From positions 151,501 to 215,500 of the forward strand of contig BSBK01002089.1 in the NCBI GenBank assembly GCA_027943335.1: 64,000 bases of DNA, read 5' to 3'. The translations under genes and the position numbers were made by a program. Numbering within the stretch: position 1 is the stretch's first letter; the number at the start of each line of letters is the position of its first letter. Below, one piece after another: positions 1-11,347 of the stretch. The DNA is from Chamaecyparis obtusa (lineage: Eukaryota > Streptophyta > Pinopsida > Cupressales > Cupressaceae). The notes below the pieces were generated by a model. It did not search any database, was not told where the DNA came from, and worked only from the letters and a program-made list of their open reading frames with translations.

Positions 1-653
1 TATTGGAATTAATGTTTACGTGTTGGGTTTATAGAAAATAATTATGAGTTGACTACGAAGTGCCCAATCAACTTAATCACATAATATTAGATAGGTGAAA
101 AAGCTATATAAACACCAGTATTCTATTTTCCATATATTGGAATTAATGTTTACACATTGGGTTTATAGAAAATAACTGATGAGTTGACTACGAAGTGCTT
201 AGTAAACTTAATCACATAATATTAGATAGCTGAAAAAGCTATATAAACACTAGTATTCTATTTTCCATATATTGGAATTAATGTTTACGTGTTTAGCTTA
301 TAGAAAAGAACTGATGAGTTGACTACGAAGTGCCGAATAAACTTAAGCACAGAATATTACATAACTGAAAAAGCTATATAAACACTAGTATTCTATTTTC
401 CATTGATGTATTGGAACTAATATCTAATGTGCAGGGACTGGGTTTTATTTTAAATAATGATTGTATAAAACTATTTTAGGTAAAAATTTGGTGTACTCCA
501 AATAACATTTACATGTGATATATTGGAATTAATGTTTATGTGTTGGGTTTATAGAAAATAACTGATGAGTTGACTACGAAGTGCCGAATAAACTTAAGCA
601 CAGAATATTACATAGCTGAAAAAGCTATATAAACACTGGTATTCTATTTTCCA
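1..653. repeat. Four copies of a ~134-bp promoter-like tandem repeat
   Basis: Near-identical units start at 1, 135, 270 and 521. Each opens with TATTGGAATTAATGTTTA, carries GAGTTGACTACGAAGTGC in the middle, and ends with the TATA-like GCTATATAAACAC followed by ATTCTATTTTCCAT. The first three units are head to tail. Positions 405-520 separate units 3 and 4 and hold a diverged piece beginning TATTGGAACTAAT. TATATAAA lies at 105-112, 240-247, 375-382 and 626-633. The fourth unit ends about 83 bp before the start codon of the small spliced gene downstream, so the repeat looks like a multiplied promoter rather than a random satellite. That functional reading is inference. Confidence 0.85.
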
Positions 654-660
654 TTCAAGC
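604..660 (+). promoter_or_regulatory. Candidate core promoter (TATA box) of the small gene
   Basis: TATATAAA at 626-633 sits in the last of the four tandem units. A plant TATA box usually lies about 30 bp before the transcription start, which would put the start near 660 and give a 5' leader of about 75 bases before the ATG at 736. The same box occurs in the three upstream units, so alternative starts are possible. Transcription itself is inferred. Confidence 0.5.
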
Positions 661-735
661 TAAGAATTTCCTCTCGAGTCGATTATTTTTCACAATACAG
701 TGGAAAGGTGTTAATAAAGGAAAGGAATTAGACTG

Positions 736-1500
736 ATGACTTCAACCAGGTTAAAATATACTTCATATCTTATGTCAACTGATTTATGGACTATCTCTTC
801 GATTTTTTTTCTATTTAAAATTTTTCCTTTCTTATAAAAATGAAAAGATTTATTCTTTACAAAATTAGGATAATATAGAAATATTTCTAATTCAATATTA
901 ATTTGTGACTTTTTTTCTTACAGTCAAGATACTCAGATCAAGAATAAAAATAAAGGTATGTCCCCTTCCCACTATTATACTTTATAAAAAGTCTGTAAAC
1001 TGTTTTTAATTTGGCCACACTATCACAAAGTAGATGTTAAATCTTTTGATTTGGCCACTCCACTAAAACAGACATATTTCTTTATTTTGCATTTAAAATG
1101 TAGTAGAAATGTGGGATCTCTCTAAATGGCTATTAATTTTTTAACAATAGAATATTTCATTCTATCATTTATTTTTGGTCAATCCAATTAACAAATCAAA
1201 GTATTTATTTGATAGAAATTAATTTTTTTCAGTTCAAAATGAAGTTCAAGATGTTAGCAATCATAACCATTATCAAATAAGGAAGATCCCCGACATGCCA
1301 AAATCCATGAGAGATTATCTGAGGCCGGCACGAATAAAAGGTATGCACCTCTAGATTTGCATTGCTTATTCATTCTTTCTTGCTTCTTAATTTGCATTGC
1401 ATATTCTTTTTTATTTCCTTTTAATTGTAATATTTATTGGCCTGATACAGACAAGGTATACAAGAGATATCTAGAGGAACAAGCTGAAATGCAGAAATAA
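736..1500 (+). CDS. Small spliced gene, 67-aa protein of unknown function
   Basis: Four coding exons fit GT/AG sites and keep one open frame: 736-749, 924-955, 1233-1340 and 1451-1500, 204 bases in all including the TAA stop. The product starts MTSTSQDTQ, is rich in Lys, Gln and Asn in its first third, carries a block reading KIPDMPKSMRDYLRP, and ends in a charged, probably helical tail (KVYKRYLEEQAEMQK). No signal peptide or membrane segment is evident. Acceptors follow T-rich tracts, and three donors read AG|GTTAAA, AG|GTATGT and AG|GTATGC; the first is weak. I do not recognise the family. It could also be the 3' end of a longer gene, but the ATG lies about 100 bp after a TATA box and completes the frame without a lesion, which favours a real small gene. 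It is the only coding unit in the window in which I see no stop or frameshift. Confidence 0.55.
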
Positions 1501-2375
1501 CGTACTGCTGTAATTTCAGATATTGAGCAACCTTCTCTTTACAAAATTGGGTGAAACTAGTCAGAACTACTATGCTGTGACTTTTATTTTATGATTTCAT
1601 TTTGTATGTGGACTACTCTAGAAACTTCTGTGAACTTTTTACAAATTTGTGGGTAAATGGATTTGGACTCCTATTTCGTTTTGTGGGATATAAATATCAA
1701 TTGTTTTCTACAAAGAATTTATTGTTGTGGTCAAAATTATGACAATTTGTCATAGTATATTGTATATTTTTACATACTTTTTACTATTATTTTAATATAT
1801 TATTTTATCTAAAAATAATTTATGTTTTAGGTTGGATCTATAAAGGATGAAAGAGCATATATAAGATATAAATTCTTAGGTAGAAAATGTGATCATCTTT
1901 CTTCTCCTACTTATTGTCTAGTTGTCTATATATTTTATGGTTTGCATTTTGCTAAGCACTCTCAAGACTCCAGTTCTAGAGAGTTGTTCTATTTTTTTGT
2001 GAATGTTCTAAGGTTCTTGGTGGAGATCCTTGGTTCTTGAGTTGGAATGGCCTTTTTCTTCTTAAATGGATTTCTTGTTTGAACCTGGTATATAGCTTCA
2101 TGTTCTCTGTCTAGGTGCTTTTATTTGGGCTACTTTTGGAACACTTAAGTGAAAGGAGTCTCATGACGATTACCAATTCAATTTGGTAATTTAATACTAT
2201 TGAATAAATTATCCAATCCATAAAATATATGGCAACACTGGAGTAAAATGTCTATTGTATGCTAGATTTTGTGTGTTGGTGGAAATGGATAAGGTACTTC
2301 CCATGAGCTTACTTTATTAGAGAAGTTTGCTAGGCCAGTGTAGGCCAGTGTAGGTTATTGAATTTGAAAGTTTTC
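1501..2375. other. 3' flank of the small gene, no further coding signal
   Basis: AT-rich sequence after the stop codon. The first several hundred bases probably hold the 3' untranslated region, but no single strong poly(A) signal stands out. Around 1880-1990 there is weak resemblance to 9560-9660 (shared words near TATGGTTT and CTAAGCAC), which may mark a second decayed copy of this 3' region. A short direct repeat, GGCCAGTGTAGG, occurs twice near 2333-2355. Confidence 0.4.
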
Positions 2376-3019
2376 CTATTGTATGCAATCATTGTAACAA
2401 AGTGGGTGTTACTATTGGCCACCATACCATGAAGATTAACCATATGAAAGGAAGGAAAATGAAAATGTGTTCTTCTAGGCACAATTCATAGGGGGAGAAA
2501 TATTCTTCCATCTCATAATAGCTTGCATTCTTCTGGTGTTTTGATGGACAAAAAATGGTGCTCGGAGGAGAAGGACAAGGAAAAAAGAGGTTCGGGGGAG
2601 TATCAACCCCTTCTATCATAGAAAATCATACAGTTCAAAAAGTTGAAAGAAGAGTTTATTTTCATATGCCAAATATTATGATTGATAACAAAAAGTGTGG
2701 AGTTTCTGATTGGTTGAAAAATTTAAGAGAGAAGTAACAGAGTACAAAGGAGCTCAGAGGATGAAGAATATGGAAGCAAGACTGCTGACAATCTTCAACT
2801 TAGGACATTGAGCCATGGGATCTTATTTGGTGCACAGAGCAAGTAGTGATGAGACCCCACAAGAACACACACTAATTCAGGTAAGGAGAAGCATGTCAAC
2901 TGCCCACCTGCAGAGGATGGTAGATTTTAAAGCGGATGTAGTAGAGGGAAGCACGAGAGGGCGAGGAAGACTATGAAAATGACTTAGGAGAGGCTAGTTT
3001 CTTCTTTTGATTTCTGATG

Positions 3020-3022
<3 letters not shown>
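2376..3022 (+). repeat. Degenerate ~1-kb repeat, copy 1 (zinc-knuckle-like remnant)
   Basis: This segment matches 3380-3861 plus 8301-8475 over its length: the region around CATTGTAACAAAGTGGGT, the block ending TTGAAAGAAGA, and the GAGCCATGGGATC block. In copy 2 the start reads as a CCHC-like finger (C-K-H-C-N-K-V-G-H...) whose last ligand is His rather than Cys, so the repeat probably descends from a retroelement gag or a LINE first ORF. Here the finger is frame-broken. No open frame longer than about 75 codons survives. Confidence 0.55.

Positions 3023-3100
<78 letters not shown>
3023..3100. repeat. (AT)n microsatellite, about 39 units
   Basis: Uninterrupted alternating AT lies between the first and second copies of the ~1-kb repeat. 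It sits where copy 1 ends (after TTTCTGATGC), so it may have grown from a short AT or A-rich tail. Confidence 0.97.
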
Positions 3101-3103
<3 letters not shown>

Positions 3104-3135
3104 TTCTTTTTGAATTCAAACCCTATGAATTGGTC

Positions 3136-3861
3136 TAATTAAGCCCGTAGAGATAATGGTTAGGATCTGCTGCTACAAAAATTCTGAGGTAATCATAACC
3201 AAGAAAGGAGCAGCTCTCCGATTTAAAAGAAGGATGAAAAAAATTCTGAAAAATTTGTAGGTAATCATAAATATGTGTTTGTTCAATTAATGTTTGAGAC
3301 CAGCAGATCTCACTAAAGCTAGAATGTTTGGTAGTATGACTATATGGAAGGTGTTTAATAAGAAATGTTCTCCTACCTCATGCAAGCATTGTAACAAAGT
3401 GGGTCATGTCACTATTGTCCACTGGACCATGAAGATTAACCATATAACATGAAGGAAAAAGAAAATGTCTTCTTCCAGAGACAATCCATAAAGGGGGATA
3501 AATATTCTTCCATCTCATAATAGCTTGCATTCTTCTGTTGTTCTGATGGAATAAAAAGGGGCTTATAGGATGAGGACAAGAAAAAAAGAGGTTTAGAGGA
3601 GTATCAACCCCTTCCTTCTAGCATAGAAAATCATAAAGTTCAAAAAGTTGAAAGAAGATTTGATTTTCATATGGTAAATATTATGATTCATAACAAAAAG
3701 TTTGGAGTTTCTCATTGTTTGAAGAATTTAAGAGAGAAGTAATAGAGTATGAAGGAGCTCAAAGGATGAGGAATATGGAAGCAAGGCTGCAGACAATCTT
3801 AAACTCAGGACATTGAGCCATGGGATCCTGTTTGGTGCGCAAAGAAGGTAGTGATGAGAAC
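3136..3861 (+). repeat. Degenerate ~1-kb repeat, copy 2, left part
   Basis: Its first ~235 bases match 8865-9105 (shared AACCAAGAAAGGAGCAGCTC and CTGAAAAATTTGTAGGTAAT). The remainder matches copy 1. It contains the finger-like reading C-K-H-C-N-K-V-G-H with His in the fourth ligand position. The copy is interrupted at 3861 by the 4.4-kb insertion and resumes at 8301. The uninterrupted copy 1 reads GATGAGACCCCACAAGAAC at the same place, which gives the empty site. Confidence 0.65.
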
Positions 3862-4087
3862 TGTTGTGACCTTCACAACACCGCCCAACAGATGGGATCC
3901 CCCTTCTCTCTCCCTGCTGGCTTGGCCCTTTTTTGGGGTTTTAGATGCTCTGTTAGCTGCAGTCTCGAACAAAGCTTTGCCTCCCGATTATCACGGAGTA
4001 GCAGAATAATGAGAAATGAAGGAGTCTGCTGAAAGCACAATCCACGACCACCTCCAAATCCTGAATTTTCCTTCCCTGAGGCGCAAT

Positions 4088-4278
4088 TCTCATGCAGTCA
4101 CGGATTTGTGTGTTGAGGACTAAGTCCGCAACATACCCAAAATCCCGCTCTAAGGATGGTGGAAAAGCAGGTCAATGAAGTCAACGGACTGAAAAATCTG
4201 CCGCAAGAAGAAGAATCCCGCTCCCGCAAGTCTCGTGCAGTCACCGATTTGTGTGTTGAGGACAAAATCCATCACTCA
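4088..4278. repeat. Direct repeat with GATTTGTGTGTTGAGGAC
   Basis: Two copies about 142 bp apart (near 4088-4135 and 4230-4278) share TGCAGTCAC(G/C)GATTTGTGTG and the words that follow. They lie in the leader part of the 4.4-kb insertion, ahead of the ORF. Confidence 0.7.
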
Positions 4279-4377
4279 CTCGAACTCCCGAGCGAGATTT
4301 TGACATATGAAGATTAATCGTTTTGAAAATTGGAAAAGATCAATTTGAAGAACGAATCCATTCTTGGAAAAGAAATA

Positions 4378-4655
4378 ATAAAGTTTTTTGATTTTAAGTT
4401 TCAATTATAAAATTGGTTAAATATTAATTTTTTATTAATATTTAATTAATTAATCTTTAAAATCAAAAAATTTGGAAATAAACACAAAATATTGATAAAA
4501 CAAAGAAAAAACAATTAAAGAATAAAAGTTCACAAAATTTAAAATTGCTTTAAAAAGATTTTTTTTGATTTTATGTTTTAAAATTAAAATTGGTTAAATA
4601 TTGATTTATTAATATTTAATTAATTAACTTTTCAAAAATAAAAAATAAAAAAAAT
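4378..4655. repeat. AT-rich direct duplication
   Basis: Two copies (about 4378-4465 and 4555-4645) share AAAATTGGTTAAATATT and AATATTTAATTAATTAA. Both are almost pure A/T and have no coding potential. Confidence 0.7.
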
Positions 4656-4894
4656 TGGAAAATTTTGAGGAATGGGAAAACTTCTTCATGAAGACAAAGT
4701 GCTCAAATTAGCAGATTCTAAAAGCGTGGAAAAAACACAAACAAGGGAGTTTTCGGAAGTGAGAATCCAACGTTAAGGGTCCATGACCGTTACCCACAAC
4801 TGCATCTACATGCCATAGATGACTACACCAGGGTTAATGATGCATTTGCAATGCGCATCGTGAGAACCTTGCAGAAGAGATTGCATATTTAAGA

Positions 4895-7330
4895 TTGTCT
4901 TCTGAGGCAATGAAGCTGGTGGAGGAATTCGGGGCATGGTTCATTCAGTTTCCCACCTTCTCCTATATCAGATTGCAAGGATTTTTTGAGCAGCCATTCA
5001 AGCTTCCACGATATCCTATTGATAAAATGGTCTTGTTGGAAGTCACCAGACAATTGACAGCGTACGACAAAGTCCTGAAGAAGAAGAAGAAGCTAGGACT
5101 AGAATTCCCACTTTTTATTGGAAGTGATGCAGTCAAAGTGTGTCCCTGTCTTCCAGCAGCTGAGGGGTCATCTAATGAGCTGAAATTCTTCCATCTACCA
5201 CTCTATCTAGGAAGGCCAGATTTTGACCCATATAATAAGATTAGAGTAGTGGCAGGGATGAGGCATCAACATAAAGCTCACCTCGAGGATTTTTGGGCAA
5301 ATGTAGTTGATGAGAATGAGGTTAGGAAGAGGATGTGCTTCCGATTGCCCTTAGACCTGATTAGGGCATGTAAGATTGTCCATGTTCCTGATCAGATGGA
5401 GGAGGACCCAAATGTGATACAGAGAGGTTTTAACCCAGATAAAGAAAAAGGTCATTCATCCTTACGATTCGCAGAAAAAAGAGATTGTGGATCTTGATGT
5501 ATTGACAAAGACAGTTGTGGACTTCACAAGGTGGTGGGTAGAACGAAAACTTGAAAGAATGACTATGTCAAAAGAAGATTGGACCTAAAAGTTGATAGGT
5601 CATCCACAGCTACGAGATGAGAGGCCAAGGAAGCCATCTGGAGGAAGAGTAGAAGAAGGAGACATCCCATTAGGGAGTGCAGAACATAGAAAGGAGAAGG
5701 GTGCAGCTCAGGAAATGCATATAAAGAGGAGATTGGATCTTCATGGTGAAGAACCATAGCAGAAGAGATTAAGGTCTGAGGATGCACCATCTTCACCTAG
5801 TCGAACTCCCATTGTGTAGGAAATTGGAGCATTCACCCGGTAGGAAGGAGAAGAAAGTGAAATAAGAGTGTACCAAGGAGAGCAACACATGACTAGACCG
5901 ATATAAGATAGATTGACCATTAATGCCAATGAGAGGTTCGTGCCAGGAATAAGCAAGGAACATGATGTGATGATAGAGGAGAGTCTTGGTGTCTTCTTTA
6001 GGAGGATAATTGAGGAAGAAATTCCCGAGGTAGAAGCAGAGGCCCCAGTGGCAGAAGAGGAGATTCCCATGACAGAGGCACTTGCTCCTGAAGCAATGGC
6101 AGAAAGTCTTGGAGCTGAGGAGATTGATACTAGAGAAGTGCAAGGACAAGAAGAGCTAGCAGTATAGAGGGACCCAAATACAAATGTTCCTGAGTGGCTC
6201 AAGCCGAGGATTTAGAGAAGCCAGGAAAAGGAGATAGACCTTGCAGTTGAGTTACAAGAGATTCTGGATCAAATTGAGTAATTAGGAGAAAAGGGAAAAG
6301 CCAAGAAATTTACCAAGGTTGTTAGAGGAGAATCTAGATCCAAAATTTTGCAGATAGCGACTCTAGCAGTCGACAAGACCAAAGATCAAATTGCTCCTGA
6401 GGAGTATCACATAACAAAGGTAGATCTTGGTCAGGCCTCTCGAGCACAGGTCATGGAGGAATTTGATGATTCAACACAAGCTGTTAAGGATAAGATGAGG
6501 AGGCTGGAAGAAAAATATCAAAGGAAGAAGGAAGAGAACAGGGCTTTATGTGCATACATTGTTAGGTTGCCTCACCCAGTTCGAGAAGAGGACCCATCTT
6601 TCGTTCCACCAATGGATATTCCAACCGAGTCAGTTGAGGCCATCAATGAGATTAGGAGGATTGCGCAGGGTGAAAAGACGTAGATTAAGGGGATCAAGGA
6701 TGAGGCTTACATCCACGCCGAGGAGTTAGTATAAATTCATGATAAGGCGTTGGCCATCCTTTCCTGAATTTGTTGCATAGAGGAGACTTGGGAAGATGAG
6801 CATATCTATCAAGATGAGGCAATCTCTGACTTACAGGAGTTGATGGAAACCCCTACGCAGGTCTTGGTTGACAGTAAGGTCATCAGAGAAGGAGCGTATG
6901 ATTTATCTCGGTGGTATTGTGTAGTTCTTCTGGCAAAGGACATGTTTGAACATTTCAGTAAGGATTCAACTCGATTGAAGGGGATAGTTGAGAATATCCA
7001 GCAGGAGCTCTCCAATACCATTGCATCACTGTGGTTGCAAAGGTTGGCCAAGGAGGAAATAACAATAGACAACATGAAGGAGAAATTGGAGGATTTTTTT
7101 AGGCTTAACTCTTTCATAAGGGATGGTTTTGAGAACCTCTCTGCCTTCTCAAACAACATGCACACAGCTCAGGATCTATTGCTAGAATGAGAGGATAGCT
7201 TGAAGAGGTCAGAGCAAGCAGTGCTGGCGCTATAATTCAGACAGGAATCAACACCGAGTGTCAGCATTGATGAGTTGAAGACCATATTGGGTAGATTCCA
7301 GGAATTCAAACATGGAGGTCAAAGGTAGAT
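4895..7330 (+). pseudogene. Decayed ~800-codon ORF of the 4.4-kb element, unknown function
   Basis: The longest open piece is 4895-5497 (frame 2). After a frame change near 5500-5900 the reading continues in frame 3 through 5913-6167, 6348-6683 and 6840-7190, separated only by single stops, so these are fragments of one ancestral ORF. The first piece is hydrophobic or basic with the phrase FKLPRYPIDKM and looks globular. The middle (5913-6167) is very acidic and Ala/Pro/Glu-rich. The last pieces (6400-7190) are charged and probably coiled coil. No zinc knuckle, protease, reverse transcriptase or integrase motif is seen. This layout (globular head, acidic linker, coiled coil) is what one might expect of a gag-like protein of a non-autonomous retroelement, but I do not recognise the family. 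Confidence 0.5.
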
Positions 7331-7336
7331 GCATTT

Positions 7337-8300
7337 AATGCATAGTGGATATAATGTAATGATCATTTATGACACCTCACTCTCTTCTTGAGCATGCATG
7401 CGTAGTGGGCATTTATTACCCTCTACCGTAGTGGTTTCTTCCTTGTATTAATTTAGATTCCTTTTTCTGTGCCGTAACCCTAATTAGGGATGAGGTGGCA
7501 AAATCTGGGCCATCGGTTATTGTTTTGATCTAGGCCACTCATTGTTTTCAAGGACCTATATAAGGGCCTCTTTTTCTCATTTGTAAAGGACCGAATTTTG
7601 AGATTGTTGCTTATGAGCTATTGAGACAATAGAATTTTCATTGAAGTGTGGTGATCATTTGATGTGTCTTAATGCTTGCTTGGTTTTGTAATTCTCTCAA
7701 TTAGATTAAGTTTAGTAGACAAAGTGTAATGAATGTTTTGGACAATATGATGATGTTTTGATGAGTTTCTTTGGTTCATACTTTTGACGTTTTAGTGATT
7801 CTAAAGCGTTGTGCAAAGTTAGCCTGAACCCTTATCCATGTGCTTAAATTAAATCATTTGTACAAACCTTTGAAGATTTCACTAGTCTACATGTAGTTGT
7901 AGGTTGACTTGGCGAAGTAAGACTTGGTAAATTAAGGAACTCGTCCATCAAAATACTTTCCTTGGCTATCATTACCCTTAGGATTAGATTAGGATCTCTG
8001 AACCCTAAACCATTTTCATTTCCGCATATCTCGTGAAAACCCCCCAAAAAATAGTACTTAATTGAAAATCTTTTGATAGGACCCATATTCATCATGACAT
8101 AAAGGATTGAAAAATGTGAGGCCCCTTGTGATCATCAGTAAATCACGTCAACACCGAGTATATCCACAAGTTGAGGAACTTTGGAGTTATCGTATGATCT
8201 TTTTTGCAATCTTAGCATACATGGTACTTTGTTCAAAAGAGGATAATATGTCTCGGTATTTTGTTCTACTGTTTGGTGAGTCATAAAACTCACATCAACA
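7337..8300 (+). promoter_or_regulatory. Non-coding 3' kilobase of the element, LTR-like with TATA box
   Basis: TATATAAG at 7557-7564 within CCTATATAAGGGCC, followed by GC-poor leader-like sequence and ending ...CATCAACA at the target duplication, resembles the U3-R-U5 of an LTR. A small palindrome TGCATTTAATGCA lies at 7329-7341. No matching copy exists at the 5' end of the element. Confidence 0.35.
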
Positions 8301-8475
8301 AGAACCCCATAAGAACGTGCGGTAATTCAGGTAAGGAGATGCATGTCAACTATCTTGCAGAGGATGGTAGATTCTAAAGCAGATGTAGTAGAGGGAAGCA
8401 TGAGAGGGTGAGGAAGAGTACGGAAATGGCTTAGAAGAGGCTAGTTTCTCCTTTTGAGTTCTGATTCAATTAGTT
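8301..8475 (+). repeat. Degenerate ~1-kb repeat, copy 2, right part
   Basis: Continuation of the copy split by the 4.4-kb insertion. It matches 2862-3022 (shared GCATGTCAACT, GCAGAGGATGGTAGATT and GATGTAGTAGAGGGAAGCA). It starts with the right-hand copy of AGAAC. Confidence 0.75.
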
Positions 8476-8864
8476 TTTTTTTTTTTGTCTTTTTGAATTT
8501 GATCTTGAAGTCTAGCATTGGGTTTTAGCAATGTGAATTTTCGTTCAAACTATATAGATTTTTTCTTGAATTTTATGGAGCAGAATCTCTCCATAGACCT
8601 TTATATATTATTTGTCTACCCAGTTTATGCTGATCTTAAAAATTTATATTAATATAATATAATCTGACTGAGTCTTTTATTGATCCCAAAAAGAAAATAA
8701 TTTTAAAGAGAATGATGTTGTTTGTAAGGTTAACCACTGTTTTAGCCCACTTTGAACAACATAAGTTAGTCTAATTTCTATTCTATTTGGGCCAGTTGAG
8801 TAATAGTCATCATTTAAGGAAGTGGCCATCATTTACAGGAGCCATCCATGAAAGAAGACCGTAA

Positions 8865-9105
8865 ACCTCTGGTCTAAAAGCCTGCAGAGATAATTGTTAG
8901 GATTTGCCACTCCAAAAATTTGGAGGCAATCATAACCAAGAAAGGAGCAGCTCTTTGATTTACAAGAAGGATGAAAACAATTCTGAAAAATTTGTAGGTA
9001 ATCAGAATTAAGTATTTTTTCAATCAATGTTTGAGACTAGAAGATCTCACTAAAGCTTTGGCAGTGTGACTATATGGGAGGTGCTCAATAAGAAATGTTG
9101 GAGAT
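8865..9105 (+). repeat. Degenerate ~1-kb repeat, copy 3 (truncated)
   Basis: Matches 3136-3375: the GAGATAAT(G/T)GTTAGGAT(C/T)TG stretch, AACCAAGAAAGGAGCAGCTC and the GACTATATGG(A/G)AGGTG end. It breaks off after AATAAGAAATGTT, where copy 2 continues into the zinc-knuckle-like part. Confidence 0.75.
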
Positions 9106-11342
9106 TGTAATTTCAATTAAGGTACTAATAGTGACTTGGGGTCTCATAACCACTCACTTATTGTCATAGTGACCCCCTAATAACTGGTCACTTAAATAAT
9201 CTCAGATATACAAATAGTTGATCATTTATGTAATCAATCCTATAGTATACATAACTAGTACTCAAAAACCTAAACCTTAACTTTAAAAAGTTTAACGGTA
9301 TATGAAAACAGCAAAAATAGAAGAAGAAAAAGAATCAACATCCAATATACCATTTAATAAATACAAGCACACAAAATTAGCTATAGCTATAGCCACTATT
9401 AATACTTTACCCTATAAAACAGTTTTATATCTTCCCTATGCACAACCCTATCGAGACAGATCTTTCTTGAATTTAAATGGTTTTTTTTATCTTGGTTGCT
9501 CCTTGCCGTGCACTGTCTGACCAGAAAGTTTCACACACTTTGTGGGTAGTATGGAAAATATTATTATGCAATGTTCGTTCTCCTCTCTAGGTTTGTAGTT
9601 GGTATATATTGTATGGTTTTTATTTTTCTAAGCACCCTCTGTAGTCTAGCTGTGTAGATCTAAAGTTTTAAGAAGCTGAGTTACTGAAGAATGTTTATTC
9701 GAACAACAGCTCAGTCATGATATAATGTGTAGGTCTGTAGGTCACGATATAATGTTATTGTGATGTTTAGTATAGTTTTTGTTTTTATTTCTGCCCTTTT
9801 TTATTCCAATCAATCAGTATACATTTACGCAACATTCAAAATACACACATCATATTTACATTTATTGCACTACATAAAATTTGAAATATTCTCGTGAAAC
9901 ATTTTTCCTTTTCGCACAATTGTGAGTTGCCTACATTACAATAAAAACAGTCGTCCCAATAAATTGTCTCAAATCAAATCATTTCTTCACAAATCAAATC
10001 TTCAATCATTTCGTCCACTTGTCTCAGTTCAAATTGCTTTGTATAACTGTTCTTAGATTAACAAGTAATAAAAACAGCACTTTGCTTCAGCGTTATAATT
10101 TATTAAAGCCAGGTAATCAGCGTTATAATAAAAAATTCTTGAAAAAAAAACACGCAGATCTATAATCACCACAACATTCGAATTTGATGCCAAATATGTG
10201 ATATGTAGATTATGTGAATGAAAAATATGTAAAGTACTGTGTTTATTAAGATTGGAGAATTTATTTATTAGTGAAAAAATGAAATAAAAATAAATTGATT
10301 TAAAATTTTACAAATTAACAAGCATTATATTTTAGCAATACAGACAATCTATATTCGTGCTAGAAATCTCTTCGCAATCAAATTCTCTCCCAAGAGTTAC
10401 ATTTTTTATTCTAGCTAACAATCTTCTCTCCCGATATAATTGGAAGCCAGGAATGGCGGATACATCAAATTTGACTAACCTAAACATAATGAAAATGGGT
10501 TCGACCAAAATACATTTCAATTTTGTATACAAAGGAAAAGGGCAATAATTTACATAAAAGAGGTAGATCTAACATTTTCATTACATAAATCTAAGCAGAG
10601 AATCACATATATTAACTGTATAAAGAAAAGGTCATCAAGTTATATAGAATTTGCTAAACACTGCTTAGAATGTCTACAAATAGCCTAATTTGTGCCACCC
10701 TTTTCTTCTGTTTAAAAATGAAAGAATCAGAAAAGTAAAAATACAAATAAATTACATAAATAAATTGAAGGCATATTTCCTGCTACTGTTCAGTTAAAGA
10801 AGAGTTGGTGTCGAGAAGGGAATTTGTATATGAAATGTAAGAAAAAGGTGACATGCGAAAGACTTCTAGATGAAAGATTATCGACACTAAATTGTATGAA
10901 AATTGGGTGAGTGTGAGAGTTTCAATTGATGGTGGTTGTATTCTCTACAATGAAATTTATAAATTTACTTTTGTAATTAGTAGACAAGGGTTGGAATTTT
11001 AAACAAGGAAAACTTTACTTCAATTTACACTTTAGTTTGTAATTAGAGATTATAGAGAATATATTCTGGAGTTGTACAGTCACATTGTCTAGTCTGTAAA
11101 GATATACAATATATTTTTTCAAAAGAAACTTGCAATTGAAGATAATAACACATCAAAATCTGGCATTGTAGTGGAGGTGATTTCATACCTAGTACAAATT
11201 ATTTCCTCTAAAGCTTCCAGATGGCCTTTCTCTGGGAGATACATTAAGGCATTCAATTGAGCATTAATGCATTAATTCCCATCTATATCTAGGTTTTCGT
11301 CACACATGCTTAAGGAAAAAGTTCTTAATTCAACTGAAGAGA
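9106..11342. other. AT-rich unassigned sequence
   Basis: No convincing gene. Open frames at 9302-9520 (+), 10357-10548 (+) and 10332-10532 (-) are short and overlapping. The minus one has plausible protein-like composition (DVSAIPGFQLYRERRLLARI) and could be a single exon remnant, but nothing around it extends it. The right edge (11341-11347) is the left target site of the large LTR retrotransposon, and this sequence resumes at 47174. Confidence 0.4.
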
Positions 11343-11347
11343 GTAAT

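Larger units (their letters stand above)
3862..8300 (+). mobile_element. 4.4-kb non-autonomous insertion, TG...CA ends, 5-bp target duplication
   Basis: The element begins TGTTGTGACC and ends CACATCAACA, with AGAAC on each side (3857-3861 and 8301-8305). TGTTG...CAACA ends plus a 5-bp duplication are the pattern of an LTR retrotransposon, and the empty site is visible in the neighbouring repeat copy at 2850-2870. I could not find long terminal direct repeats, a primer-binding site or any reverse transcriptase, integrase or protease motif. A TATA-like box at 7557-7564 and a non-coding 3' kilobase (7337-8300) resemble an LTR, so the 5' LTR may have been lost or replaced. Inside is one decayed ORF of unknown type. 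Class assignment is inference; the insertion boundaries are well supported. Confidence 0.7.

Noticed and set aside
5741..6202. 153-codon Ser-rich minus-strand ORF
   Set aside because: Antisense to the acidic Glu/Ala stretch of the 4.4-kb element's ORF; its Ser/Leu bias is the mirror of that.
3862..8300. A complete LTR retrotransposon with two LTRs
   Set aside because: The first and last kilobases do not match each other by eye, so only the ends and the duplication support LTR type.
9302..9520. 72-codon plus-strand ORF
   Set aside because: Biased composition, no context, no motif.
10332..10548. Overlapping 62-66-codon ORFs on both strands
   Set aside because: Short, no splice partner and no recognised motif; at best one exon remnant.
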